Shown here: positions 21,941 to 32,476 of the stretch, in pieces
Position numbering within the stretch: the stretch's first letter is position 1
How the letters are laid out: the number at the start of each line of letters is the position of its first letter
Source of the DNA: Lepus europaeus
Lineage: Eukaryota > Chordata > Mammalia > Lagomorpha > Leporidae
Reading direction: 5' to 3'
Length of the DNA stretch: 64,000 nucleotides
Assembly (NCBI RefSeq): GCF_033115175.1
Contig: NC_084836.1
Coordinates: 67,875,297-67,939,296 of the forward strand
Translations under genes and position numbers: made by a program
Notes under the pieces: model-generated
What the model saw: only the letters and a program-made list of their open reading frames with translations
Database searches by the model: none
Told to the model about the DNA's origin: nothing

Positions 21941-22258
21941 GGGGCCGGCGCGTGGCCTAGTGGGTAAAGCTGCCATGTCACCATTCTCTATGGGCACCAG
22001 TTTGAGTCCCAGCTGCTCCACTCCCAATTCAACACCCTGCTAATGGGAAAGCAGTGGAGGATGGCCCAAGTCCTTAGGCTACTGCACCTGCATGGGAGAC
22101 CTTGAAGAAGTTCCTGGCTTCTGGCTTTGGATCTACTCAGCTCCAGCCATTGCAGCCATCTGGGGAGTGAACCAGCAAATGGAGGATTTCGCTTGCTCTC
22201 TCTCTCTCTCTCTAACTCTGCCTTTCAAATAAATAAATAAATATTTATTTAAAAAAAA
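21941..22258 (+). mobile_element. CSINE, full length
   Basis: GGGGCCGGCGCGTGGCCTAG start, CTCTCTCTCTCTCTCT tract and AAATAAATAAATAAATATTT tail. It abuts the older minus-strand fragment. Confidence 0.93.
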
Positions 22259-24100
22259 GCTTCTAGTAGCCACATTAAAAAAAGTAAATCAACTGTAATA
22301 TACTACACTTGGTCTAATATGTAAAAAGTGGTCCCATTTCACTTTTAAATATCTATTTCATATTTCTCTCTTCCAGACTGAGTCTTGAAAATCCAGCGTG
22401 TGTTTTACATTTCCAGCATTTACATATGGACCTGCTGTGTCTTAAGGGCTCCGTTAGCCACGTGGGCTGGAGGCGGCTATGTTGCAGCTGTAGCTCTTGA
22501 CAGTCAGGACAGCGACATGAGCTGATCCGCAGCACTGGCCAACTCCCATGGTGTAAATGCTCCCACAATGGCAATTTCCAGCCACCAGCACGACGCTCCT
22601 GATGCCAGCATCAGAAAGAGATGCGCAATGACACGCCTCCCATCACTGTCCCATGTCATGGATCTGGGGATAGACACAGCCTCAGGAACTGGAGAATGGC
22701 AGAATTACAGAGTGTCCTGTCACAGGCATTTTTTTCCCCAGCAAGTGTTAGCTGGTTTAGTAACCGGCTCATAGAATTATTGGGAACGTGCCAAGGTTTT
22801 CTGTGAGCCCACTGAGCTTTATGGATTACCAAGGGCCGGGTGTGTGTGTGGGGGTCTTCCCATGGGACCCAGTGAAGCACCAGTGTCCCTACCAGCCTCC
22901 ACGCCTCCACGTGAAAGGGTGGCTTTGTGTGGGAAGCAGCTTTTGAGCTGGGCTTTGCAAAGTGGCTTCCCCGGGGCTGACGTGGTGGAATGCAGGGCTT
23001 CTGAGGAACCACGAAGGCCAAGGGGGAGGGACATGAAGGAAAGTTTCTGGGGAGGAAAGGAAGAAAAGGAGAAGCTTGGTGTGACTGGAGGGAGGAAACA
23101 GGAGGGAAAGAGCAGGTGCCGAGTGGTCAGGCTGGCAATGACCGTGGACTGTGTCTAGCGATCCGCCAAGCCAGGGTCCTAATGTACAGATGGGGTCCAA
23201 GAGTCTGTGGCACAGGCCAGGGTCACCAGCCAGAAGTGGCGGCCACACTCCTCCTTTGGTGAGGCAAAGTTGGTGGGGGAGTGGAGGGAGACGTATGAGC
23301 GTCTCCCGGTCTGATGCCTCAAGCTTGGCATCTGAAGATACACAAGCAGGCCAGAGGTAGCGAGGGCCCTCAGGGCCTCCGAGAAGCTGGGGACCCTGTG
23401 TGGGACCAGCAGTTAGGGACTGGGGGGGAGGGGACAGGTGAGCCTGAGATCAGCAGGTGGACTGGGCAGGGACTGCCACAGATGGCCAAGGCCAAGCAAG
23501 GGGCCCAGGAACTGGGATGGGGGAGGAGGACAACAGGTGCATGGAGGGGAGGAGCTTTTCAGCAATCCACCCCCCACACCCCCCTGGCCCATAGTCCTGC
23601 CAGGGCTCAGGTACAGAGGGTTCTAGCATCCAGGGGCTACCTGTCCTGGAATGGGGACTGCTCAGCCACCCAGCACCCCCTCCCCAGCACACACCTGGGC
23701 CCAGCCTCCTGCAGCCCTGGGATGCTTGCTGTATCCATTCAGCTGTCACATCCTGGGGACTGTCACTCGACTTCCTGGGTGCTCATTTGTGGTCTCCAGA
23801 CCCTTGGCGGAGTAACTACAGAAATACGCTCTGCACCTCCCATGGCGTGGGGTCAGGTGCACCTGTCCGTCCAGGTGTGCCGCAGCCCAGCCCTTCCCTA
23901 AGTGCTGCCCCTGGGGGCTCCTTGTTTGCTGGGAGGACAGCCTGGGGTCCACACCAGGGGGAGAGGGCCGGGCCAGGACCTGGGGCGGGTGGCTGCTCCT
24001 GTCCCCAGGCCCCTGGCAGGTGAGCTGGGAAGAGGGCTCAGGGAGGGGCGGAGGGGAGCACAGGGCTCTGTGCTATACAGGGCGCCTGCCTGTTCTACAG
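22259..24100. other. Intergenic, no gene seen
   Basis: 22259-22560 is AT-rich and repeat-like; the remainder is unique GC-rich sequence with no keratin exon recognised. Confidence 0.3.
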
Positions 24101-25276
24101 TCGTGATGTGATTTTCATGGATATTAGGACAACCATAAGCAACAACCCTTCCTTATACATATTCGAGGTAAGCACGTTAGCCAGTTTAAAGAGCCAACAC
24201 CAAAGAAAGTTCCGGTCTGGTGGTTTGTGACACAGGCATTTGAACGGCTACAGTCTGGGGACTCTTTCAGGCCAGCTGTCCAGGCCGGGTCTGCACAGCT
24301 CTGAGGGCTATGAGCGCACATTGCTCTCCCCAGAGTCTGTGTCCCTGGAGCCGGGCACAGGGCACTGAGAAACGACCCCTGATAGGGAAAGATTTGCCTC
24401 AGTGAAAGAGACACAAGATCCTCTTCTGTGTAGCTCTGAGAGCTGAGCTGCACCGTGGCTGAGGAGGTGAGAGGGAGGCAGAACTTGCACCTAGGCTGCG
24501 TCTACTCAGGCTCTGAAGGCGCCCTCCCTGCCTCTCCCAGCCTGCGTGGCAAGGTGAAGCCGGGGCGGAGCTGGAACCTCTGTGCTCCCAGAGAGAGGCT
24601 GAGGTCTGCGGGCAGGGAGCTCAGGGGGCCGCTGTCACTCAAGGGCCCAGCCACACGCCTGTGCTGGGAGACGCTCACCTTCCACGGAGCCAGGTGGAAG
24701 GGGCCCCTTCCCGTGGCCCTCCGGGACTTCTGGGTGCTGCAGACCCTGACTTGGTGCCGGAGGCTTGGAACAGCGGCCTGCCCGGCTGATGCACGAGGGG
24801 ACCCCAGTTTGGTGATCGGAAGCCCGTGCATGGGTGTTAGGCTGCAAACCCACGCTCTCGCTCACCCCGCCCCTTCTGCCTTCACGGGGCGGAGCTGCCC
24901 CTCAGCCTCAGCAGTGAGCAGCCCCCAGCAGGCTGTGGGAACTCTCCCGAGGGAGTAGGGTGAAGTGGAGGGCGGATCGCCCGAGCAGCCCAAAGCTATG
25001 TATTATCACATCAGGGACTGTGTCTGCAGCCTGTGCTCCAGCTGAGGTCATGGCCAGATTAATGTGTCACCAAGGCCGGCAGGGGAGCCTCTGTCGGGCT
25101 CCTCACTCAAAGGGTGCTCTCTGTCCTCTGCCAACCAGGAAGGCCACGGGGCCCAGGGAAGCTGGGTGGGGCCCATTCCTTTGGGGCTGAGCCCCCTGGG
25201 AGTGTGTGGGGGACAACCCCCCAAGGACCGGACCACTCGGGCAGGGCGTGTCTGCATTAGTACCCCAGGCCGACAG
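24101..25276. other. Intergenic; possible trace of a keratin exon 6 at about 24593
   Basis: AGAGGCTGAGGTCTG (24593-24607) equals the end of keratin exon 6, upstream of the exon 7 relic at 27047. The flanking similarity is poor, so this is only a hint. Nothing else was recognised. Confidence 0.2.
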
Positions 25277-25459
25277 ACCACCTCCCCTCTTGGCAGGTGG
25301 CCACCTCCCAGCCAGGAAGGAGCTCCAAGGGTGCCTCTGAGACCCAGCCCCTGGGTTGCAAAGGCAGGACCCAGTGTCCTGGTCTGTCCTTTATCAAAAG
25401 ACTTGAGAAGGTTGCACAGCTGGCCCCCAAAGGCCCTAATCATGGGGCTCAAGACCTCA
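25277..25459 (+). repeat. Inverted repeat, left arm
   Basis: About 183 bp, close to 90% identical to the reverse complement of 27868-28049. It shares phrases such as CAGTGTCCTGGTCTGTCCTT and TCAAAAGACTTG. The flanks diverge at once on both sides. Confidence 0.88.
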
Positions 25460-25746
25460 GGGGGTCACATGTCAGGACGGACACATGCTGCCCAAACTGG
25501 ACCCTTCTCTGCCTTTCCTGGCCTCCCAAGCTATAGCTGTAGAGGGCAGCAGGTGACAGGGGAGGATGCACAGGGCAGCAATGGAAGTCAGTCCATCGGC
25601 TGGGACATTGAGAGGCACGTCCCCTCCAATAGCCAGGAGAGGCCTGGCAAGGTGGGGTGCTCTTTACCCTGCGTGCTGGTCCCACCCACCCCAAGAGGCA
25701 AGAGCCAGGGTGCAGCAGGCCTGGGCTTGGCGGCTTCATCCCATCC

Positions 25747-26043
25747 AAGGTAGCTGAGAGGTTAAGACACCTGTCGAGATGCCCGCCGTGGACGCCTGGG
25801 CTCTGTCCCCAGCTCTGACTCCAACTTCCCACCAAGGCAGCCCTTGGGAGGCAGTGGGATGGCTCAAGGATTGGGCCCCTGCACCCATGTGGGAGACCCA
25901 GAAGAAGCTCTTGGCTCCTGGCTTCGGATCAGTGCAGCTCCGGCTGTTGCAGCCATCTGGGGAGTGAAGCAGCGGATAGAAGACCTCTCTCTCTGCCTCT
26001 CTGTAACTGCCTTTCAAACGAATAAATAAATCTTTAAAAAAAA
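25747..26043 (+). mobile_element. C repeat with diverged 5' part
   Basis: The older-type 5' half (GCTGAGAGGTTAAGACACC) runs into a standard 3' half ending AATAAATAAATCTTTAAA. Confidence 0.8.
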
Positions 26044-26055
26044 GAAAAAAAAAGA

Positions 26056-26250
26056 AGAGGAGCACCAAGTCCTTGGGCCCCTGCACCCACATGGGAGACC
26101 TGAATGAAGCTCCTGGCTCCTGGCTTCGGCCTGACCCAGTCCTGGCTGTTGTGGCCATCTGGGGAGTGAACCAGCAGATGGAAGACCTCTCTTTCTCTCT
26201 CTGTCTCTCCTTCTCTTTCTGTAACTCTGACCTGCAAAAAACAAATAATC
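26056..26250 (+). mobile_element. CSINE 3' half
   Basis: It begins within the body at CACCAAGTCCTTGGGCCCC and runs to the CTCTCTGTCTCTCC tract and AACAAATAATCTTAAA tail. It is 5'-truncated and directly follows the previous C repeat. Confidence 0.85.
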
Positions 26251-26462
26251 TTAAACAACAGTTTAAAAGTCAGCTGATTAGCAACCTTAATTCCATCTGC
26301 TGCCTTAAATCCCTCTGCCATGGAGCACAGCGTATTCATGGCTTCTGGGGATTGGGGCATGGGCGTCTTTGAGCACCTATGCTGCTGCCAATAGACAGGA
26401 GAGATGGTGAGGAATGGAGCCCAGGGAAGGAGGAGCTGAGAATAAGGCTGACAGGGAGCTCC

Positions 26463-26484
26463 TGTGTGTGTGTGTGTGTGTGTG
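26463..26484. repeat. (TG)n microsatellite
   Basis: About ten uninterrupted TG units next to the tail of the following minus-strand C repeat. Confidence 0.9.
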
Positions 26485-26485
26485 G

Positions 26486-26815
26486 TTAAAGGTATATTTA
26501 TTTAATTGGCAAGCACAGTGAGAGAGAGAAAGAAACACAGAGATAGACAGATCTTTCAGCTCCTGGTTCACTCCTCAAATGGCCCCAAGGGCCAGGGCTA
26601 GGTCAAGTCAAAACCAGGAGCCAGGAGCTTCTTCCAGTCTCCCATGCAGGTGCAGGGGCCCAAGCACTTGGGCCATCTTCTACTGCTTTCCCAGGCCACA
26701 GCAGAGAGCTGGATTGGAAGTGGAGCAGTTGGGACTCGAACACTGGCCCTCCTATGGGATGCCGGCATTGCAGTTGGAGGCCCTACCCTCTGTGCCATGC
26801 CTCCAGCTCCCCGCT
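26486..26815 (-). mobile_element. CSINE, minus strand
   Basis: Reverse copy from TATATTTATTTAATTGGCAA to CCTCTGTGCCATGCC, near full length with moderate divergence. Confidence 0.9.
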
Positions 26816-27046
26816 GTGCCACACCGCTGGGGCTGGCAGGGGGGGGGGCGGCACTAGATACGCCGCCAGCCCTCTGCTGTGTGTTCCTGAGCAAAGGGGC
26901 AGTTCCACTTCCTCGAGGGCCCTGGGGCCAACCTGGCTTCCCAGGGTGGGTGTGAGCTCATTTTCCAGCTCCGAACAATGGAGCCCCATTCTGGCTGAGG
27001 TCTAGCCGGCCACAGCGTGTTCTTGTTGTCTGCAGAGGGCCTGGTG

Positions 27047-27250
27047 TGTGCCAACCTGCAGGCGGCCGTGGCTGACGCCAGAGTGAGGGGGCCCAGCCCG
27101 CAGGGGTGCCCAGGGCAGCTGGAGGCTGGAGGCTGCCTCCCAAGGCTGCAGAGGTCATGGCTGGCAGGCAGCAAGAGGCTGCTCAGCACCACCCTGGCTG
27201 GACACAGAGGCTGCCCCTTCTAGGACGGCCTGGCGGGGGAGGAGGCGGAC
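27047..27250 (+). pseudogene. Decayed type II keratin exon 7 (relic of a lost keratin gene)
   Basis: The first 33 bases read C-A-N-L-Q-A-A-V-A-D-A and match the start of type II keratin exon 7 (about 29/33 against a KRT5/KRT6 composite). The rest aligns colinearly with small indels: GCAGCTGGAGGCTGGAGG with the KLEGLE segment, GCAAGAGGCTGCTCAG with ARLLRE, CTGGCTGGACACAGAGG with LALDVE, and TTCTAGGACGGCCTGGCGGG with the TYRKLLEG region. The relic is about 205 bp against 221 bp in a live exon. It lacks the AG directly before the first codon and no frame stays open. No exons 8-9 were recognised beside it. It may be a fragment of a dead keratin between KRT71 and KRT5. Confidence 0.65.
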
Positions 27251-27867
27251 TCTGAGCACCAGCGGTACGGGGAGGGCGGGTGGCTGGGAGGGGGGAGGCA
27301 GGGCGGTGGGGCGGGGGCGGGTCATCCTGAATGGAGCCTTTGTTCCCCCATTGGCACAGCTCTTGCCTGGGAAAGCTGCCCGGCGAGTGCTGAGCGCTGG
27401 GCAGCTCCATCTCGTGGGGGCGTCGTGGTGCTGATGTCCCCAGCAGTGTTGTAGGCAGAAGGACCTCCCAGCCCGGATCTGCAAGGCGATCTGACCTCGG
27501 GGTGGAGGGACAAGGCAGGCATTCTGTGCAGAGTGCAAAGCTAGGAGATGAGCAGCTATGGTTCATCCAAGGGCTTCCCGAGGAGTTAGAGGTCAAGGTT
27601 CTTACAGACTGAAATCGGGGCTGAGAGGGCCGTGCAGCTTGTGTCCACAGTCCTGGTTGGTCAGTGGCGCTCGTGGCCTGGTTTTGATTGGTCGGTGATG
27701 CCGTGCTCTTTAGGGAATTTTTATGACAGCCAGGTGGGCTGCGGGGTGGAGTCCCATGGAGGTGGTAGCTACCTCTTGCCCCAGACCTGGAATTTGCCCC
27801 CCCTCCCCACATACAAACCCCTCCAGACAATGTTGGCCACCAGGGTTTTCTGTGTTGGAGAAGCAAA
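27251..27867. other. Intergenic, no gene seen
   Basis: GC-rich sequence between the exon 7 relic and the right arm of the inverted repeat. No exon 8 or 9 of a keratin was recognised. Confidence 0.3.
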
Positions 27868-28049
27868 TGAGGTCTTGAGCCCCGTGATTAGAGCCTTGTG
27901 GGGCCAGCTGTGCAACCCTCCAAGTCTTTTGATAAAGGACAGACCAGGACACTGGGTCCTGCCTTTGCATCCCAGGGGCTGGGTGTCAGAGGCACCCTCG
28001 GAACTCCTTCCTGGCTGGGAGGTGGCCGCCTGCCGAGAGGGGAGGTGGT
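27868..28049 (-). repeat. Inverted repeat, right arm
   Basis: About 182 bp and the reverse complement of 25277-25459. The arms are 2.4 kb apart and enclose three C-repeat copies and the keratin exon 7 relic. Confidence 0.88.
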
Positions 28050-29689
28050 GTGGTGGGGGTGCCCCGGACTGGCTTGCAGGGGTGACCCGGGCATCTACCT
28101 GAAGGAGTTTGGGGTCTGTACTGCTGATGGGAGTTATGGGGCGTACTGAATATCCCCAAGCCCCCCCACTGGCACCACTGCTGTGGGAGGGATTAAGGGC
28201 ACACTAGAGGAGAAGGAGCCAAAGCTGGGGTTAAACTCTAGCTGTGACATGTCTGAGAGCTGTGTAGTCAGCCCCATGGCCCTCTGGACTGCCCCAGGAG
28301 ACATCTGGACCAGGGTCTGACCATGTCAAAGGTCACGGACCCAACTGGAGAGCCCCCTGGGGATCTGAACTTGGGCGAGGGGGTGGCGTGTGAGTTCTCA
28401 CTGCGAGTGGCAGTCCGTGGCAGGTGGGAAGAGGGGCTGGGCAGAGAGCGGGGTCCGTCATCCATTTCTCTTCCCACATATTGTGGGTGGTCCCAGACCA
28501 TGGGCCACGTGGGGACCCAGCATGGGCCAAAGCCACATGGGAATCACACTGCAGGCGCTAACTCTGCTCAGAGGCCAACTCCCGTGGGAAGACTCAGGCC
28601 AGCCCCTGGAGCACCCGGGGCTCTGGATAGCAGGGACACCAGCATCGGGGATGACAATCCCAGTCCACCCCCTCTCCCCGATCCATCCACGCAGGCCACG
28701 GCTCAGGCGCAGTGGAGAGCACACTAGGACACGGTCCTGTGACCTTGCTCTGGGGCTGCACGGAAGCCATCACCGTGGGGACTGAATTTTTCTGCAGCTG
28801 AGTCCAGCAGGACGCCCTGACCCAGGCTTGTCATGGCTGTCACTGGTCAAGCCGTGTGGGGTTGCCCAGAGTGGGGTGGGGACGATGCCCAGACTCCGGG
28901 AATGAGGGAGGAAATGTGGGATGATACAGAGACACATGACCAAAGCCCAGAAGTCCCCAGGGCTCAGCATTGCAGCTGCTGAAAACTCACACACTGAGCA
29001 AAGACAGGGTTCCGTGATGGGATAGGTTGTTCTCTCTGTCGCTCCGGGGCCGTGTCTCCCACGGGAAAACCTCCGCCTGCTTTCAATAACCCTTGACAGC
29101 GAACGTTGTTCCAAGCAGACAGAGGGCAAGGTCAAGGGCAGAAAAGCAGGCGGACGGAATGCAGACACACAGGGTGTGCCTTGGGGACTTGTCCTCGCCC
29201 AGGTGTGCTTCCTGGTCATGGCCCTGCGAGAGATGCTGTCGCCAGCTGCCATGCTGTGGTCTAGTCCTTATCCTGTTATCACTGTCCTGACCTCTGTGTG
29301 GCTGGAGAGTGCCCACAGCCAAAGGGAAGCACCTTGCCTTGGCCCCAGCCTCTCAGGACAAGGAAGCTGGGAGCCTAGCACACACTCAGAGGGAGGGCAG
29401 CCCCACTGGTGCCTGACTGTGGCTGCTGTGGCGGGAATAGAGAGGAGTGGGTACATGGGATAGCTCCCTCCCACGCCTCCTGCCATAGGGCACAGGCGCC
29501 TCTCTGCCTGTCCACGACCCAGCAGCTCGTACCCAAAAGCACAGGCCAAGAAGACAGCAAAGGGCCGTGTGCCCATGGTCGTGTGTTGAGACACACAGAG
29601 GTAGAGCTGCAGGGCAGTGCCCGGCCACTGTTAGTCCCGTAGAGGTGTTTGCTTAAAGCAAAAAACCACCCCGTAATCTGCGAGCAAGG
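28050..29689. other. Intergenic, no gene seen
   Basis: Unique sequence with no recognised exons or young repeats. Confidence 0.3.
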
Positions 29690-29870
29690 AGTGGGGGGGA
29701 TTTTGCTGCACCAGGCGATCCCAATTCAGTCCCTCTGACTAAGGGAAGTATTTGTTGATTTCCAGCCTTGTGGTTTCAACCACCCCAGGGGGGATTTTCA
29801 GAGGCTTTGGCATGCCATTAGCAAAACACCTTAAGAGAAGGGCAGAACATTCCAGAGACCTGCAGGGGCC
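29690..29870. promoter_or_regulatory. Candidate epithelial enhancer 4 kb upstream of KRT5
   Basis: Unique sequence with TGACTAA (29736), RUNX-like TGTGGTTT (29769), a palindromic TGGCATGCCA (29808) and TEAD-like ACATTCCA (29847) within about 120 bp. AP-1, RUNX, p63 and TEAD act together in keratinocytes. This is motif-based inference only. Confidence 0.25.
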
Positions 29871-32360
29871 TGTTGGAGACAGGCTGTGCTCTGCTCTTCT
29901 GCTCCAGCTCCATGAGTGCCTGATCGATCGGAGGGCTTGGGGGGAGGGACGGGGTGGGGAGAGGATGGGGGGGGGGCTGGCCCCGCCCTTCCTGCTCAAC
30001 CTCAGCCAGCCCCAAACTACAGTTTCCAGCTCGCATGCCCACCGCTCCTCGGTGAGCCCCAGACCCCTTTCGCTCTGTTTGTGACCCATGGCGGGAATGT
30101 GCACGCAGCAAGACACCAGGCAACATGTCCGGGGGGGGGGGGGCAAGAACAACTCAGGGGCTGGATCAGGACCTGGCCTTGGTCCAGAGTGGGCCCACGA
30201 GCTTCTGTGCCAGGCTGGTGATCCACAGGCGGTTGCAGGAAAACCCAGCTCCCACAGTCAAGTCCTCCTTGTCACCACGGCTGCAAGAATGGCCCAGGGT
30301 GGTGCTGGCTGTGGGGGTCTGGACAGATAGTCCCCGAGACACTGGAGGTGGGCACCCAGCATCACAAGGCAGCTCGGCCAGACCCGGCTGCAGAGGGAGG
30401 CGGGGTTGCAGCCAGCTGGCTCCCTGGGTCCCCTCCATCCCTGCTGAGATCAAAGCAGGGACCCAGAGCTGGGGTGGGAGCAGAATTCCTGCCAGCGGCA
30501 TTGGGTGGAGGTGGAAGAATTCCTCCCTCGGTTCCTGCCCGAGGCTGGGGCTTTGTGGGAAGCTGTCTGGGGCTGGCCCATCGCTCCATCTGCCCTTCCC
30601 TCCCTTTCTGCCAATCTGGCTGCCGGTGTCCGGATGGGGCAGCCAGCCTCAGCCCAATGAATAGGGTGACTCACGCCTCAACTATTGCTCCCCAAATTGT
30701 GTGCTGAGCACACAGGGGATGGGAGAGCCACAAAGAGAGGGATGCACAGCTCTCTTTTCTCTCCTGGAGCAGGCGGTCTGGGGGCCGGGGCACAGCACAG
30801 GGTGGGCACACCCGTGGGTGGGGAGAGGAATGGCAGCAAGTCCAAGGCACGACCAGGCGGGGAGCTCTGTCCTCAGACGGGTGCCCAGCCGGGAGGGGAC
30901 AAAGAATGGCTTTGTGGGGTACCGATCGGGAGGCAGAGCACACGGGTAGGGCCCTGGGACTCAGCCAAGACCTGGGGGCGGGGTGGAGGGAGATGACCCT
31001 ACGTCTGTCAATTCAAGACAGAGGTTTGCTGAACACTGCCAGTGTGCAAAGGCTGGGGCTGAGTGGGGTGAAAGCAGAGTTCCCTAACCTGCAGGAGGGC
31101 ACCGCCGGGCAGGCTAGAACCGTGCGCAAAACTGTGTTGTACTGCAGACCTGCAGACGGGGCGTGGCTCTGGGGAGCGCGAGTCCCAGGCCTCACCCCTG
31201 CCCATGACCCCATGCTGGCCCCTACCTGGTATCTGCGTGAACCACCACCATGGTCCACACTCCCTGCACACCTCTGCCAAGGCAGCCATCAATAACGCCG
31301 CCCTGAGCTCCTTGCTGGCTGTGAGGAAAGCAGCGTGGGGAGAAGCAGTGTGGCGAGACCCACCAAGCCTGGGTTTGCTCTCCCCAGGGGTGAGAGGAGG
31401 GGCACCCCACAGAAAAACACAGGGAGCTCAGCCTAATCCCCTTTTTCCTGCCACAGGGAATTCCAGGCTGGGGGCGGACCCCGCCACACCATGGTGGCCT
31501 GGGTGCCTGGCTCCCCATGGGGTGCATCTCCCTGATGGACACCTGCCCTCCCCACCCCCCACCCCCATCTGGTATCTCTGCAGGGGGCTGGGCTACCTGC
31601 TTCGGGGGTGGACTTCCACAAAACTTGGGAAGAAGACCCTTGCTTTCCCCAGAGGCAGGAGGGGGACACTCCTCGCCATCACGCCCCCCCACCCTGTACC
31701 CCAGCTTCCGGCTCTGAGCTTGGCACACTGTAACCGCTCTCAGACTGGCCAGGAGCATTGCTGTCCTACAAAGGCGTCCCTCACCACGCAGCTGGAGGGG
31801 GAGAAGAGAATGTCCCCGTTGAGGGGCTTCCCGGAGGACAGGGGGCACCGGACCCAGGGCCCATGTGTGTCTACAGGGGTGGGCGTGGCTTCTCCTGCCT
31901 GTGATCTTTTGGTGGAGTGGGAGAACCCCAGCTAGGAGCCCCTAGACACTCGCTTCAAGCTTGGACCTGTGTGATAGGGAGCTGAGGGAGCCCCCCCCCA
32001 TGTCTAAGTCCTCAGAACACGCGCATCTGCAACCCAGTGTGAAACTGGTGCGCTCACAAAAATTGTCACTGAAGTCCCAGAAATGTCCCCAGGGAGGGCG
32101 CGCGGCAGCCCGACCCCTCACTGCCCCGGCTCCACAGGGCCAATTCTGCCCATTGGTCTGGCTGCCAGGTTTGTCGGCCTGCTGCTTTCCCATCACAGCC
32201 CGCAGGGTGAGCCATGGCCCTCGCAGCTCACCCCCTCTGTGTGCAGTGAGCTTCCTGCCACCAACCGCAGGCCCTGGGAGAGTCTGAGCCTGCGCTGGGT
32301 CCCGACACCTTCTCACGGGAGAACGGAGCCCTCTGGCTGAGTCAGCCCCTGCTGCACCGC
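29871..32360. other. Intergenic, no gene seen; possible old LINE remnant at 31010-31115
   Basis: TTTGCTGAACACTGCCAGTG and GCAGAGTTCCCTAACCTGCA resemble a common old LINE/SINE phrase. The rest is unique. Confidence 0.3.
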
Positions 32361-32476
32361 TACCTCCACCAGCTCCAGCCAGGGGCTGGGTGGGCGCAGC
32401 CCTCACGGGGTGCACCCCTACCTCTACCAGCTCCAGCCAGGGGCCAGGTGGGCGCAGCCCTCACAGGGTCTCAACA
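32361..32476. repeat. 58-bp tandem duplication
   Basis: Two adjacent units start TACCTCCACC (32361) and TACCTCTACC (32419) and share AGCTCCAGCCAGGGG and GTGGGCGCAGCCCTCAC. They look like a single, fairly recent local duplication. Confidence 0.9.

Noticed and set aside
30667-30673. TGACTCA AP-1 site (also TGAGTCA at 32338 and TGACTCA at 59720)
   Set aside because: About eight such matches are expected by chance in 64 kb, and these have no supporting neighbours.
31204-31935. Plus-strand open frame of 243 aa
   Set aside because: No domain and no exon-like boundaries; the opposite strand is equally open over the same span, a sign of GC-rich non-coding DNA.
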